64,000 nucleotides of DNA, from contig NZ_JACSPR010000004.1 of the NCBI RefSeq assembly GCF_014837045.1, positions 153,158 through 217,157 on the forward strand, given 5' to 3'. Within the stretch, counting starts at the first letter, position 1, and each line of letters opens with the position of its first letter. The position numbers and the translations under genes were made by a program. This DNA comes from Corynebacterium gallinarum (GTDB lineage Bacteria; Actinomycetota; Actinomycetes; Mycobacteriales; Mycobacteriaceae). This document shows, piece by piece, positions 1 through 8,860 of the stretch. Below the pieces are notes generated by a model that had not been told where the DNA came from, made no database searches, and saw nothing but the letters and a program-made list of their open reading frames with translations.

Positions 1-645
1 GGTGATGAAGGACCGCAGGTTGGTGAAGGGTCCGTATTTACCCACGAACTCCCCGACCCGGGGCAGGATACCCGCCAGATCCTCCAGGGCGAGATGCCAC
101 ATGAGGATCAGCGCGATGGCACCGGCGGACTGCCGCAGCAACAGGGCGATACCGGAGGAGAACGTCACCAGCAGGGCCGCACCCACCGGGTACTGCCACA
201 TGATGCGACGTGCCTCGTCGTCATTCCAGACATCCAGCGTGCTGCTGGCCAGATCAGAGGCCAGGGTCTTCGCCACATAGAAGCACAACAACACCGTGAT
301 GAAGATGATCACCATCGACAACACCGTGTAGAGCAGCCATTTCGCCACCGCCACCACCCAGCGCTTCGGGGTAGCCAGGAAGGACTGCTGCTGATAGCCG
401 TACCGGAACTCGGTGGTGAACATCATGACCGCCTGGACAATCACCACGATGAAACTGGCGATGTAGACACCCGCGACGGTGCTGCCCGCCAACAGCAGGG
501 TGGTGGCCAGATCCTCCCCGGTGGCGAACGTACCCGTGATGGCGGCAAAACCCACACTGAGCAGGATGATGAGCGCCGTGGTCCACCAGAAAGACCTGGT
601 GGTGCGCAGTTTGGTCCATTCGGACTTCAGAACATTGACGAACAT
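1..645 (-). CDS. ABC-2 type transporter permease (partial, 3' end outside window)
   Basis: The reading frame opens at ATG 643-645 and runs off the left edge, so about 215 N-terminal residues are visible. The protein begins MFVNVLKSEWTKLRTTRSFW, the usual start of ABC-2 permeases: a short amphipathic lead followed by a hydrophobic segment. At least four membrane segments follow. A strong ribosome binding site (AGGAGAGG) lies inside the end of the upstream ATPase gene, and the two genes are 4 bp apart, so they form one operon. It is likely the membrane half of an ATP-driven exporter; the substrate cannot be read from sequence. Confidence 0.85.
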   Translation of the reverse strand, partial: MFVNVLKSEWTKLRTTRSFWWTTALIILLSVGFAAITGTFATGEDLATTLLLAGSTVAGVYIASFIVVIVQAVMMFTTEFRYGYQQQSFLATPKRWVVAVAKWLLYTVLSMVIIFITVLLCFYVAKTLASDLASSTLDVWNDDEARRIMWQYPVGAALLVTFSSGIALLLRQSAGAIALILMWHLALEDLAGILPRVGEFVGKYGPFTNLRSFIT

Positions 646-649
646 GGGT

Positions 650-1588
650 CTACCTCTCCTCCTGCGGGGTGGGTGGTGTTTCTGCCTGGTACTCCACGGA
701 TTCACCCGTGGTCTGGAGGAAGGCCTGTTCCAGGGAGGCACGGTGCTCGGAAAGCTCCAGCAGCGCGATGCCCTGGGCGAAGGCGAGCTCACCGATCTCA
801 TCGGTGGTGCGGTCCATGATGGTGAAGGTGGGGCGGGCGTCGACAAGCGTCGTCTCGAAGCGGATCCCGCGCGCCTGCAGCGCTGCCTGCAACGCGTCCG
901 GCTGCGGGGTGCGCACCGTGACAGTGGTGGCGGAATGCTCGCGGATGAAGTCCTGGATGGGGGTGTCAGCCACCAACCGGCCACGGCCGATGACCACCAG
1001 GTGATCCGCCGTCAGCGCCATCTCCGACAGCAGATGGGAACTGACCAGGACGGTGCGCCCCTCCGCTGCGAGGCTCTTGAGCAGCATGCGCACCCAGTGG
1101 ATACCCTCCGGATCAAGCCCGTTGACCGGCTCATCCAGGATGAGATACTCCGGATCACCCAACAGCGCAGCCGCCAACCCCAGCCGCTGCCCCATGCCGA
1201 GCGAGAACCCACCGGTTTTCTTACCCGCCACATCGCTCAGACCAACCAGTCCGAGCACCTCATCCACCCGGGAGGTGGGCAATCCGTTGGCCTGCGCAAT
1301 CCACTTCAGGTGATTGGCCGCCGCACGGTTCGGGTGGGTTGCCTTGGCATCCAGGAGCGCACCCACCCGCGTCAGGGGATTCTTCAACGCCCGGTAGGGC
1401 TGCCCATCAATGGTGGCATGCCCGGAGGTGGGGTTATCCAACCCGACGATGCACCGCATGGTGGTGGATTTGCCGGCGCCGTTCGGCCCGAGGAAACCCG
1501 TCACCATGCCTGGTTTGACAGTGAATGTCAGGTCCTCGACCGCCCGGACCTGCCCATACTGTTTGGTGAGGCCTGCGACTTCGATCAT
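650..1588 (-). CDS. ABC transporter ATP-binding protein
   Basis: A 312-residue ATPase subunit of an ABC-2 exporter. Walker A (GPNGAGKST) is at about residues 34-42, the signature is degenerate (FSLGMGQR), Walker B is LILDEPVNGLDPEG, and the switch histidine lies in VSSHLL. The C-terminal 90 residues are the usual extension of drug/bacteriocin-type exporters (CcmA-like). It pairs with the permease 4 bp downstream. Start ATG is at 1586-1588. The substrate is unknown; antibiotic or lipid export is typical of the family but not shown here. Confidence 0.9.
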   Translation of the reverse strand: MIEVAGLTKQYGQVRAVEDLTFTVKPGMVTGFLGPNGAGKSTTMRCIVGLDNPTSGHATIDGQPYRALKNPLTRVGALLDAKATHPNRAAANHLKWIAQANGLPTSRVDEVLGLVGLSDVAGKKTGGFSLGMGQRLGLAAALLGDPEYLILDEPVNGLDPEGIHWVRMLLKSLAAEGRTVLVSSHLLSEMALTADHLVVIGRGRLVADTPIQDFIREHSATTVTVRTPQPDALQAALQARGIRFETTLVDARPTFTIMDRTTDEIGELAFAQGIALLELSEHRASLEQAFLQTTGESVEYQAETPPTPQEER

Positions 1589-1612
1589 GCAGACCAGTGT
1601 GTCATTAGTTGC

Positions 1613-2140
1613 CTAATTCAACACAGCGAGGTCCCCCGCCAGACCCCGCAACCGTGGCCACGACGCCTTGAACGCCGGCATCAACGGCAGGTCCTCCACC
1701 TCCTCGACAGACACCCAGCGCAACTCCAGGGACTCCTCATTGGCGGTGGTCTCCAGCACATCACCGCTGGTGGTACGCGCAATCACGGTGGTGTACGTCC
1801 ACCCCCCGGCGAGCTCAGGACGCTCCGGATCAGCCGGGAACGGCCCCGCGGTGACCAGGGTATCCAGGATCTCCACCTGCCCTGCATCTATTCCCGTCTC
1901 CTCCGCAGCCTCACGCAACGCGGCCTGCGCCTCGGACTCATGCGAATCCCGCGCCCCACCCGGAAGCGCCCACGTGCCACCGTTATTGGTCCAGTGCGCA
2001 CGGTGCTGCATGAGTATCCGCCAGCCGGAGATCTCCTCCCCCGCATAACCTGCGATCAGCAGCAGACCAGCCGCCCCGTTGCGTCCCCACATGGCAGCAC
2101 CCTCAGGTCCCGCTGCCCAACCATCACCATCGCCTCTCAT
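1613..2140 (-). CDS. Nudix (MutT-like) hydrolase
   Basis: This 175-residue protein hydrolyses a nucleoside diphosphate linked to another moiety, judging from an intact Nudix box: GGARDSHESEAQAALREAAE followed by ETGI fits GX5EX7REUXEEXGU. The usual ATG is at 2140. An internal ATG at 2092 (MWGRNGAAG) has a better-placed GAGGG ribosome binding site and would give 159 residues, closer to the compact family size. It lies 24 bp upstream of the ABC ATPase gene on the same strand. The real substrate is unknown. Confidence 0.85.
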   Translation of the reverse strand: MRGDGDGWAAGPEGAAMWGRNGAAGLLLIAGYAGEEISGWRILMQHRAHWTNNGGTWALPGGARDSHESEAQAALREAAEETGIDAGQVEILDTLVTAGPFPADPERPELAGGWTYTTVIARTTSGDVLETTANEESLELRWVSVEEVEDLPLMPAFKASWPRLRGLAGDLAVLN

Positions 2141-2240
2141 GTACTACACATTAGGGGAACAACGGGGTTCCGTGGAACATGACGGGGCGGGGAGCTGGGT
2201 TCGGGGGCGGGGCGTTGGGCACCTGCCCACCCCGCCGCAT

Positions 2241-2302
2241 CACAGCCATATCAGGGCCATATCAGAGCCACAGCAGAGCCACAGCAGAGCCACAGCAGAG
2301 CT
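2241..2302. repeat. Short tandem repeat upstream of glnX
   Basis: Three full copies plus a partial fourth of the 11-bp unit CAGAGCCACAG run from 2263 to about 2301. Two degenerate units (CAGCCATAT, CAGGGCCATAT) precede them. The repeat lies in the intergenic region between the Nudix gene and glnX, about 75 bp before the glnX start. No function is evident; variable copy number between strains is possible. Confidence 0.8.
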
Positions 2303-2374
2303 TCCGCTACCCAGATCACAATATGATTGCGCCGTCTACTTTCTCACAGACATCAACCGCGCTATCCTGAAACA

Positions 2375-4009
2375 ATGACGCGGGATGGAATTGGGGAGCA
2401 ATCCACAGTTGCAGGTGGGTCGGGTGCGCCCGGCGGAGCGTCCGGCATGCAAGGATCACCGGCAAAGGGTGACCGACAGGGTGAGGAGGACCTCCCCGAT
2501 CCCGTCCATACGGACACCCCACGTCGTGTCCTCACCGGTGGGAGTAGGCGGGCCCGCGCCGGGGTGCGGAGTTTCCGCAGCACGGCCCAGCCGGTCCGGA
2601 ACACCGCCCTTATCGATGACGAGGATGATGAGGACTCCCCGGATCACTGGCTTGATCCGATCACGATGGAGAACCGGTCCAAGCGCAGTGTCCTCAATGC
2701 CATCATCCAGGAGACCTTCGGTCAGCCACTGTTTGTGCTGCGTCGCCTGTGGGGTTTCATCAACACCTCCCCGGGCAAGATCACGGCACTGACGGTAATT
2801 ATCTCGGTGGCGATCTTCGCCGCCGGTTATGCCATGTCGATCTCCTCCGACCAGCGCCAGTCCCAGTTGGACAACCTGATCACCAACACGGAACCGGTCT
2901 CCTACAACGCCCATGTGCTCTACACATCCCTGTCGGTGGCGGACACCATCGCCACCACGGGGTTTGTGCAGGCCGGCATCGAGGGGCCGATGAACAGGGT
3001 GCGGTACAACTCGGCGATCGACCGTGCGTCGGTGGCCGCCACCGAGACCGCATCCTCCGCCGACAGCGCAGATGAACGGCTGATGGAGCTGGTGACAGAG
3101 ATCCAGCGTCAATTGCCCATCTACACGGGTCTGGTGGAGACGGCACGCAGCAACAACCGGGCGGGTAACCCGGTGAGCGTGGCCTATATGGCCGAGGCGA
3201 GTGCGATGATGCGCAATGAGATCCTGCCCAAGGCCTCCGAGCTGTACAACATGACCAGCCGTGCGGTGACGGATCAGCAGCGGACGATGATGCGCCCGCA
3301 GTGGGTGCCGTTGTCGGGTCTGGTGGCGGCGCTGGCCATGCTGACCTTGGCGCAGTGGTGGCTCATGCGTGTCACCCGCCGTCGGATCAACAAGGGATTC
3401 GCCCTGGCCACCGCCATGATGCTGATCGCCACTTTCTGGGTCGCGGCCGCGGACTGGACCACCTGGCAGGCGGGCACCCGGGGTTTCGAGGAGGCATCCG
3501 GACCACTGAAATCCATGACCACGGCACGCATCTACGCCCAGCATGCCCGCACCACGGAGACACTCGCCCTGGTGCGTCGGCAGTCGATCCAGGGCAGCAC
3601 CACCGGGTTCAACGCCACCATCAGCCAGATCCAGCGGGCGCTGGACGAATATGAGCAGACCGCCCAGTCCCAGACACCGGAACACCAGGTGCTCATAGGC
3701 CAGGTGCGCAAAGCCATGACCGACTGGTCGCGGGAGCATGACCAGTTCATGATGTTCCTCCAGAACGGCGATTACAACGCGGCCGTGACCACCGTCCTGT
3801 CCACGAATGCGACGGGCCGGACCAGCTTCGATGAACTGGACGCGGCCATGGCTGAACTCATCGCGGATTCCCGCGTCGCCATGCGCTCCTACATCGAAAG
3901 CGGCCTGGCCGCGACCTCGCTGGTGGCCATCTCCGTGCTGATCCTGTCGATCGCCTCGGTGATGGCGCTGTGGATCGGTATCCGGCCCCGTCTGCAGGAG
4001 TACCTGTGA
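2375..4009 (+). CDS. glnX: Membrane protein GlnX of the GlnX-GlnH-PknG glutamine-sensing system
   Basis: A 544-residue protein with four predicted membrane helices: near residues 150-170 (ITALTVIISVAIFAAGYAMS), two around the middle (WVPLSGLVAALAMLTLAQWW and GFALATAMMLIATFWVAAAD), and one near the C-terminus (SLVAISVLILSIASVMALWI). Extracytoplasmic helical stretches separate them. In C. glutamicum GlnX is thought to relay amino-acid occupancy of GlnH to the kinase PknG. Start ATG 2375 is chosen although no ribosome binding site is visible; a TATCCT hexamer ends 6 bp before it, so the mRNA may be leaderless. A TTG at 2327 is the alternative. The stop overlaps the glnH start (TGATG). Confidence 0.88.
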   Translation: MTRDGIGEQSTVAGGSGAPGGASGMQGSPAKGDRQGEEDLPDPVHTDTPRRVLTGGSRRARAGVRSFRSTAQPVRNTALIDDEDDEDSPDHWLDPITMENRSKRSVLNAIIQETFGQPLFVLRRLWGFINTSPGKITALTVIISVAIFAAGYAMSISSDQRQSQLDNLITNTEPVSYNAHVLYTSLSVADTIATTGFVQAGIEGPMNRVRYNSAIDRASVAATETASSADSADERLMELVTEIQRQLPIYTGLVETARSNNRAGNPVSVAYMAEASAMMRNEILPKASELYNMTSRAVTDQQRTMMRPQWVPLSGLVAALAMLTLAQWWLMRVTRRRINKGFALATAMMLIATFWVAAADWTTWQAGTRGFEEASGPLKSMTTARIYAQHARTTETLALVRRQSIQGSTTGFNATISQIQRALDEYEQTAQSQTPEHQVLIGQVRKAMTDWSREHDQFMMFLQNGDYNAAVTTVLSTNATGRTSFDELDAAMAELIADSRVAMRSYIESGLAATSLVAISVLILSIASVMALWIGIRPRLQEYL

Positions 4010-5076
4010 TGACGGGAGCTTATCGACGACCCGGCCGCCTCCCCACCACCCTGGTGGGGGCGTTGCTGTCCGCGACCCTGCTGGCGTCCTGCGTGAACCC
4101 GGAGATAGACACCTCCGCGACCCTCGATGATATGTACCCACGCATCAACCCCGAGGCGGGCCCTCCCCTGCCCCCGGGCTCCAAGGTGGAGGCCCCCGGC
4201 ACCGTCCCGGCGCGCCCGGTCATCACCGACACCTGGGAGGGTTCCCTGCGCCCGGATGACCGGGAACCGAAGGAACGGGTCCCGGAGATCTTCCAGCGCG
4301 GCCGTCTCATCGTGGGAGTGGACCAGTCCAAGAACCTGCTCAGCTTCCGCGACCCCGTCAGTGGACAACTACGTGGTTTCGAGGTGCAGCTGGCCAAGGA
4401 GATCGCCCGGGACATCTTCGGTAACCCCGAGGCGGTGGATTTCCGGTTCATCGAGGCCGGTGACAGCCTGCGCGGTTTATCCCGCGGTGATGTGGACATG
4501 GTCATCCGCTCGGTGTCCGTCACCGAGGACCGCCTGCGGCGCATGGAGTTCTCCACCCCCTATATGCGCACCCAGACCCGCCTGCTGGTCATGGACAACT
4601 CCGGCATCCAGGGCATTGATGATCTCGCGGGCCACACCGTCTGCGTGGCCGACGGGTCCACCGCCCTGCAGAAGACCCGCGCCATGGCACCGGAATCCAG
4701 CATCCTGCGCACCCGCAACTGGTCGGACTGCCTCATGTCACTCCAGCAGCAGCAGGCCCAGGCGATCCTGGGTGATGATGTGGTCCTCGCTGGCATCGCC
4801 GCACAGGATCCCTACACCCGGATCCTGCCGTCCATCCTGGCCTGGGAGTCCTACGCCGTGGCCATCGCCCCCTCCCGGGCGAGCAAGGACACCACCGGCC
4901 TGGTGAGGCAGGTCAATGCCACGATGGAACGCATCCAGGAGGACACCACCTGGTGGTCGATGTTCAATGACTGGTTCGGCGAGTACCTGTACACCTATGG
5001 TCCGCCACCGTTGCAGTACAGGGACGAACCGCAGGCAGAGGACGGAGATGACGGAGACACCGATGACGAACAGTGA
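4009..5076 (+). CDS. glnH: Glutamine/glutamate-binding lipoprotein GlnH
   Basis: A 355-residue periplasmic solute-binding protein (SBP_bac_3 family). The N-terminal signal ends in the lipobox LLASC with lipidation Cys28. The binding domain starts at about residue 95 (RGRLIVGVDQSKNLLSFRD) and has the typical G-F-E-V-xLAKEIA segment. No ABC permease is adjacent. Its place between glnX and pknG shows it serves as a sensor input rather than in transport, as established in C. glutamicum and in mycobacteria (GlnH-GlnX-PknG). It is coupled to glnX by an ATGA overlap, and its own stop lies inside the pknG start region. Confidence 0.92.
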   Translation: MTGAYRRPGRLPTTLVGALLSATLLASCVNPEIDTSATLDDMYPRINPEAGPPLPPGSKVEAPGTVPARPVITDTWEGSLRPDDREPKERVPEIFQRGRLIVGVDQSKNLLSFRDPVSGQLRGFEVQLAKEIARDIFGNPEAVDFRFIEAGDSLRGLSRGDVDMVIRSVSVTEDRLRRMEFSTPYMRTQTRLLVMDNSGIQGIDDLAGHTVCVADGSTALQKTRAMAPESSILRTRNWSDCLMSLQQQQAQAILGDDVVLAGIAAQDPYTRILPSILAWESYAVAIAPSRASKDTTGLVRQVNATMERIQEDTTWWSMFNDWFGEYLYTYGPPPLQYRDEPQAEDGDDGDTDDEQ

Positions 5077-7594
5077 CGGCAACAATGTGGAGGACCCGGG
5101 GACCTCACCTCCCACCGAGGCGGTGAAGTTCGACCCCTTCGCCGACGACGATGACGATCTCGATGAGGTCGAGCTGGCCCTGGCCCCACCCACGGAGGGC
5201 GTGGCCTACGACCCTGATGCTGTCTCCCCCGGCACGGAGGCGGTGAAGTTCGATCCCTTCGCCGATGACGATGATGACGACGACCTCCCGGCTGAGGAAC
5301 TCGATCACCTGTTGAAGGATCTGGATCAGCTCCGCGCCACCCAGGGGCAGTTCGTCGCGGAGGAGGTGGAGGAACCCACCGACATCACGATCAGCGATCC
5401 GGAGATCCCGACCGCCGCGACCTTCGCCAGCGCCGACCCGAGTGCCCGCAGCCGCAGGGAGGCGATCTCCACCTTCCGTGAGCGTCGCGGTATCACCCGT
5501 CAGTCCCGCATGGTGGCCGACGGCATGGTGGAGCTGCCGTTCATCACACCCAAGCCGGAGAGCGAACTGCTCATCGATCCGGAGGCGAAACTCAAACCCG
5601 GGATCAAACCACCCCAGCTGCAGGCCGGTGACATCGTCGCCGAGCAGTATGAGGTCCTGGGGGTGATCGCCCACGGTGGCATGGGGTGGATCTACCTGGC
5701 CAATGACCTCAATGTGGCCAACCGTGTCGTGGTGCTCAAGGGCATGATGGCGCAGACCAGTGCCCAGGACCAGGGCACGGCCGAGGCGGAGCGCGCCTTC
5801 CTGGCCGATATCACCCACCCGGGCATCGTGAAGGCCTACAACTTCATCGATGATCCCCGGGTGCCCGGTGGTTTCATCGTCATGGAATACGTCAACGGCC
5901 CCTCCCTCAATGACCGGCGGAAGCAGCAGAAGGACGGGGTGCTCAGCTTCGACCTGGCCATCGGGTACATCCTCGAGGTGCTGCCCGCCATGGACTATCT
6001 CCATTCCCGCGGCGTGGTCTACAACGATCTCAAACCAGAGAACATCATCGCCACCGAGGATCAGATCAAGCTGATCGACCTGGGTGCGGTCTCCGGCATC
6101 GGGGCCTATGGCTATATCTACGGCACCAAGGGGTACCAGGCACCCGAGGTGGCCACGCAGGGTCCGTCGGTGGCCTCGGATATCTACACCATCGGGCGCA
6201 CCCTGGCGGCCCTGACCCTGAAACTGCCCGTCGAGGACGGTGTGCTGGCCCCCGGGATCCCCTCGCCCAACGATCAGCCGCAGCTGCGCCGCCACCTCTC
6301 CTTTTACCGCCTGCTGCTGCGCGCCACCGCCGTGACACCGGAGGACCGGTTCACCTCGGTCGCGGAGCTGCGCACCCAGTTGTTCGGTGTGCTCCGGGAG
6401 ATCCTGGCCATCCGCGACGGGAAACAATTCCCCGCCCAGCACTCCCTGTTCTCCCCCCAGCGAAGCACCTTCGGCACCAAGCACATGGTCTTCCGCACGG
6501 ACAAGCTTATCGACGGGATCGACAGGCAGGTCCGCATCACCGCCCCCGAGATCGTCTCCGCACTGCCGGTTCCCCTGATCGACCGCACCGACCCCGGTGC
6601 CCGCATGCTGTCGGGTTCCTCCTATGCGGAGGCCTCCGAAACCCTGGAGAACCTGCGCACCTCCATGGAGGACGAGCAGTACCGCGACTCGATCGAGATC
6701 CCCCTCGGTGTGGTGCGTGCCCTGCTCGACCTGGGTTTCACCGCCGAGGCACGCGCCTGGCTGGGCACCCTCAAGGAGCGGATGGGCCGGGACTGGCGGC
6801 ATCAGTGGTTCTCCGGGATCACCCACCTCCTGCTCGATGATTACGCCGCCGCCCAGGAATACTTCTACACCGTGCTCACCATTCTGCCCGGTGAGGCTGC
6901 CCCGAAGCTGGCGCTGGCGGCGGTGGATGAACTACTCCTCCAGCAGATGGGGCATGAGAACACCCCCCTGCTCACCCCGGCCCTGGTCAACGCCACCGCG
7001 ACCCTGGGTGATGACTTCGAGCAGCTGGATGTCTCCGAGTTCACCGGCTTGGGCAAGACCTGGTCGCATATCACCTCGGAACCGTCGATCCTCCGGTTCC
7101 ACTCACTGCGTGTCTATGCCCTGGTGTGGTTGACCAACCCCACCACGGTGTCCTCGGCCTTCGGTCTGGCCCGGCAGCTGATGGCGGAGGGCCAGATCGA
7201 GCTGGCGGTGCAGGCCCTGGACAAACTGTCACCGGCCTCCCGTCACCACCGCATGGCCAAACTCACCACGATCCTGCTGCTGCTCAGCTCCAACCTGAGC
7301 GAATCACGCATCCGGCGTTCAGCCCGGCGTCTCTCCGAGATCCCCACCAACGAACCCCGCTTCAACCAGATCAAGATCGCCATCATGTCCGCCGGCCTGT
7401 CCTGGCTGCGGGACAGGGACCTGCAGTCCGCCGCCTCCCCCAACCCCCTGTTCGAGTACCCGTTCACGCAGCGCGGCCTCCGGGAGGGTATCTCCGAGGC
7501 CCTGCGGGTGCAGGCCCGGTCCGCCCCGTTCGCCCGACACCGCTACACCCTGGTGGACATGGCCAACGCGGTCCGGCCCTTCACGTGGTTCTGA
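5063..7594 (+). CDS. pknG: Serine/threonine protein kinase PknG
   Basis: An 843-residue soluble kinase, counting from ATG 5063, which has GGAGA 5 bp upstream; ATG 5048 is the alternative. An acidic N-terminal tail (residues 1-130) carries a repeated TEAVKFDPFADDD motif. The kinase domain begins at about residue 194 (glycine loop AHGGMGWIY, invariant Lys about 226, catalytic YNDLKPEN, DLG in place of DFG). A TPR region follows and the chain ends RHRYTLVDMANAVRP, as in mycobacterial PknG. The rubredoxin CxxC pairs of M. tuberculosis PknG are absent: no cysteine occurs before the kinase domain. In C. glutamicum PknG phosphorylates OdhI and so relieves inhibition of 2-oxoglutarate dehydrogenase. 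The gene overlaps glnH by 14 bp. Confidence 0.96.
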   Translation: MTNSDGNNVEDPGTSPPTEAVKFDPFADDDDDLDEVELALAPPTEGVAYDPDAVSPGTEAVKFDPFADDDDDDDLPAEELDHLLKDLDQLRATQGQFVAEEVEEPTDITISDPEIPTAATFASADPSARSRREAISTFRERRGITRQSRMVADGMVELPFITPKPESELLIDPEAKLKPGIKPPQLQAGDIVAEQYEVLGVIAHGGMGWIYLANDLNVANRVVVLKGMMAQTSAQDQGTAEAERAFLADITHPGIVKAYNFIDDPRVPGGFIVMEYVNGPSLNDRRKQQKDGVLSFDLAIGYILEVLPAMDYLHSRGVVYNDLKPENIIATEDQIKLIDLGAVSGIGAYGYIYGTKGYQAPEVATQGPSVASDIYTIGRTLAALTLKLPVEDGVLAPGIPSPNDQPQLRRHLSFYRLLLRATAVTPEDRFTSVAELRTQLFGVLREILAIRDGKQFPAQHSLFSPQRSTFGTKHMVFRTDKLIDGIDRQVRITAPEIVSALPVPLIDRTDPGARMLSGSSYAEASETLENLRTSMEDEQYRDSIEIPLGVVRALLDLGFTAEARAWLGTLKERMGRDWRHQWFSGITHLLLDDYAAAQEYFYTVLTILPGEAAPKLALAAVDELLLQQMGHENTPLLTPALVNATATLGDDFEQLDVSEFTGLGKTWSHITSEPSILRFHSLRVYALVWLTNPTTVSSAFGLARQLMAEGQIELAVQALDKLSPASRHHRMAKLTTILLLLSSNLSESRIRRSARRLSEIPTNEPRFNQIKIAIMSAGLSWLRDRDLQSAASPNPLFEYPFTQRGLREGISEALRVQARSAPFARHRYTLVDMANAVRPFTWF

Positions 7595-7607
7595 TCCCCG
7601 GCACACC

Positions 7608-7638
7608 AAAACGCCACCCCGATCCCGGGGCGGCGTTT
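7608..7638. terminator. Bidirectional terminator between pknG and ackA
   Basis: The hairpin AAACGCC-A-CCCC / GGGG-C-GGCGTTT has one mismatch, a short GATCCC loop, and A- and T-rich ends on either side. It sits between the convergent 3' ends of pknG and ackA. Confidence 0.8.
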
Positions 7639-7660
7639 CACTGTCTGCAGAAGACGGGTG

Positions 7661-8857
7661 TTACTCGGCGAACTTGGCGGCGTACCGGGCGATCGCCAGC
7701 TCCTCATTGGTGGGGATGACAAAGACCTTCACCGCGGAGTCGTCGGTGGAGATCAGACGCGGGCCGTCGTTGGGCAGCTTGTTGCGCTCGGGATCGACCT
7801 TGATGCCGTACATCTCCAGACCGGCGAGGGCATCCTCGCGGACGAAGTGGGCGTTCTCGCCGACGCCGGCGGTGAACACGAGGCAGTCCACGCGACCCAG
7901 GGCAACCATGTAGGAACCGAGGTAGCGGCGCAGCTGGTGGATGTAGATGTTGTAGGCGGACCAGGCATCCTGGTCGCCGTCCTCGATCATCTGGTGCAGC
8001 TCGCGGAAGTCGTTGACCCCGGACAGTCCCTTGACGCCCGACTTCTTGTTCATGAGGTTGTCGATCTCATCGATGCTCATGTTGGCGTTGCGTGCCAGGT
8101 GGAAGACCACACCCGGGTCGATGTCACCGGTGCGGGTGCCCATGACCAGGCCCGCCAGCGGGGTCATACCCATGGAGGTGTCCACCGCCACCCCACCCTG
8201 CACCGCGGCCATGGAGGCGCCGTTGCCCAGGTGGAAGGTGATGATGTTGATCTCCTCGATGGGCTTGTCCATCAGGTCCACCACGCGTGAGGACACATAC
8301 TCGTGGGAGGTGCCATGGAAACCGTAACGACGCACACCGTATTCCGCCGCGACATCCTTGTTGATGGCGTACAGGGCGGCCGCTGGCGGCAGGGAGTGGA
8401 AGAAACCGGTGTCGAAGACCGCCACGTGGGGGACATCCGGCAGGATCCGGCGGGCAACCTCGATGCCGTCGATGTTGGCGGGGTTGTGCAGGGGTGCCAG
8501 CGGGATGAGGTCACGGATCATCTCGACGATCTCATCGGTGATCAGCTCCGGTGCGGAGAAGAGGATGCCGCCGTGCACCACGCGGTGCCCCACTGCGATG
8601 ATGTCCACCTGGGAGGGGCCGCAACCATGCTCGGTCATGAGGTCGAAGGACATGGACAGTCCCTCGGAGTGATCGGCAATGGGGGCTTCCTTGACCACCT
8701 TCTCACCCTCGATCTTCAGGATGATCCGGCCCATTTTCTCACCGATCTGCTCCACCAGTCCGGAGACGAAGGGATCGTCGGTGGCATGGTTCGCCGGGTC
8801 GACGAGCTGGAACTTGATCGAGGAGGAACCTGAGTTCAAAACGAGTGCTAGGGCCAT
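7661..8857 (-). CDS. ackA: Acetate kinase
   Basis: A 398-residue enzyme that interconverts acetyl phosphate + ADP and acetate + ATP. It opens with the ASKHA phosphate-binding segment [12 protein letters not shown] at residues 5-16 and has the family motifs [38 protein letters not shown] and FTAGVGENA. The length equals that of family members. It starts 3 bp after the pta stop, so the two are co-transcribed. The pathway activates acetate during growth on it and disposes of acetyl-CoA overflow. Confidence 0.98.
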   Translation of the reverse strand: MALALVLNSGSSSIKFQLVDPANHATDDPFVSGLVEQIGEKMGRIILKIEGEKVVKEAPIADHSEGLSMSFDLMTEHGCGPSQVDIIAVGHRVVHGGILFSAPELITDEIVEMIRDLIPLAPLHNPANIDGIEVARRILPDVPHVAVFDTGFFHSLPPAAALYAINKDVAAEYGVRRYGFHGTSHEYVSSRVVDLMDKPIEEINIITFHLGNGASMAAVQGGVAVDTSMGMTPLAGLVMGTRTGDIDPGVVFHLARNANMSIDEIDNLMNKKSGVKGLSGVNDFRELHQMIEDGDQDAWSAYNIYIHQLRRYLGSYMVALGRVDCLVFTAGVGENAHFVREDALAGLEMYGIKVDPERNKLPNDGPRLISTDDSAVKVFVIPTNEELAIARYAAKFAE

Positions 8858-8860
8858 GGT

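Noticed and set aside
479..2182. Long plus-strand ORF opposite the ABC ATPase and Nudix genes
   Set aside because: It is the antisense of recognised genes, has low-complexity Arg/Gly/His-rich translation and no family motif. GC-rich third positions create such frames.
2456..4141. 561-residue minus-strand ORF opposite glnX
   Set aside because: Shadow of glnX; composition rich in His, Gly and Arg without domain features.
5105..6826. 573-residue minus-strand ORF opposite pknG
   Set aside because: Antisense of the kinase; the mirror of its codon bias explains its length.
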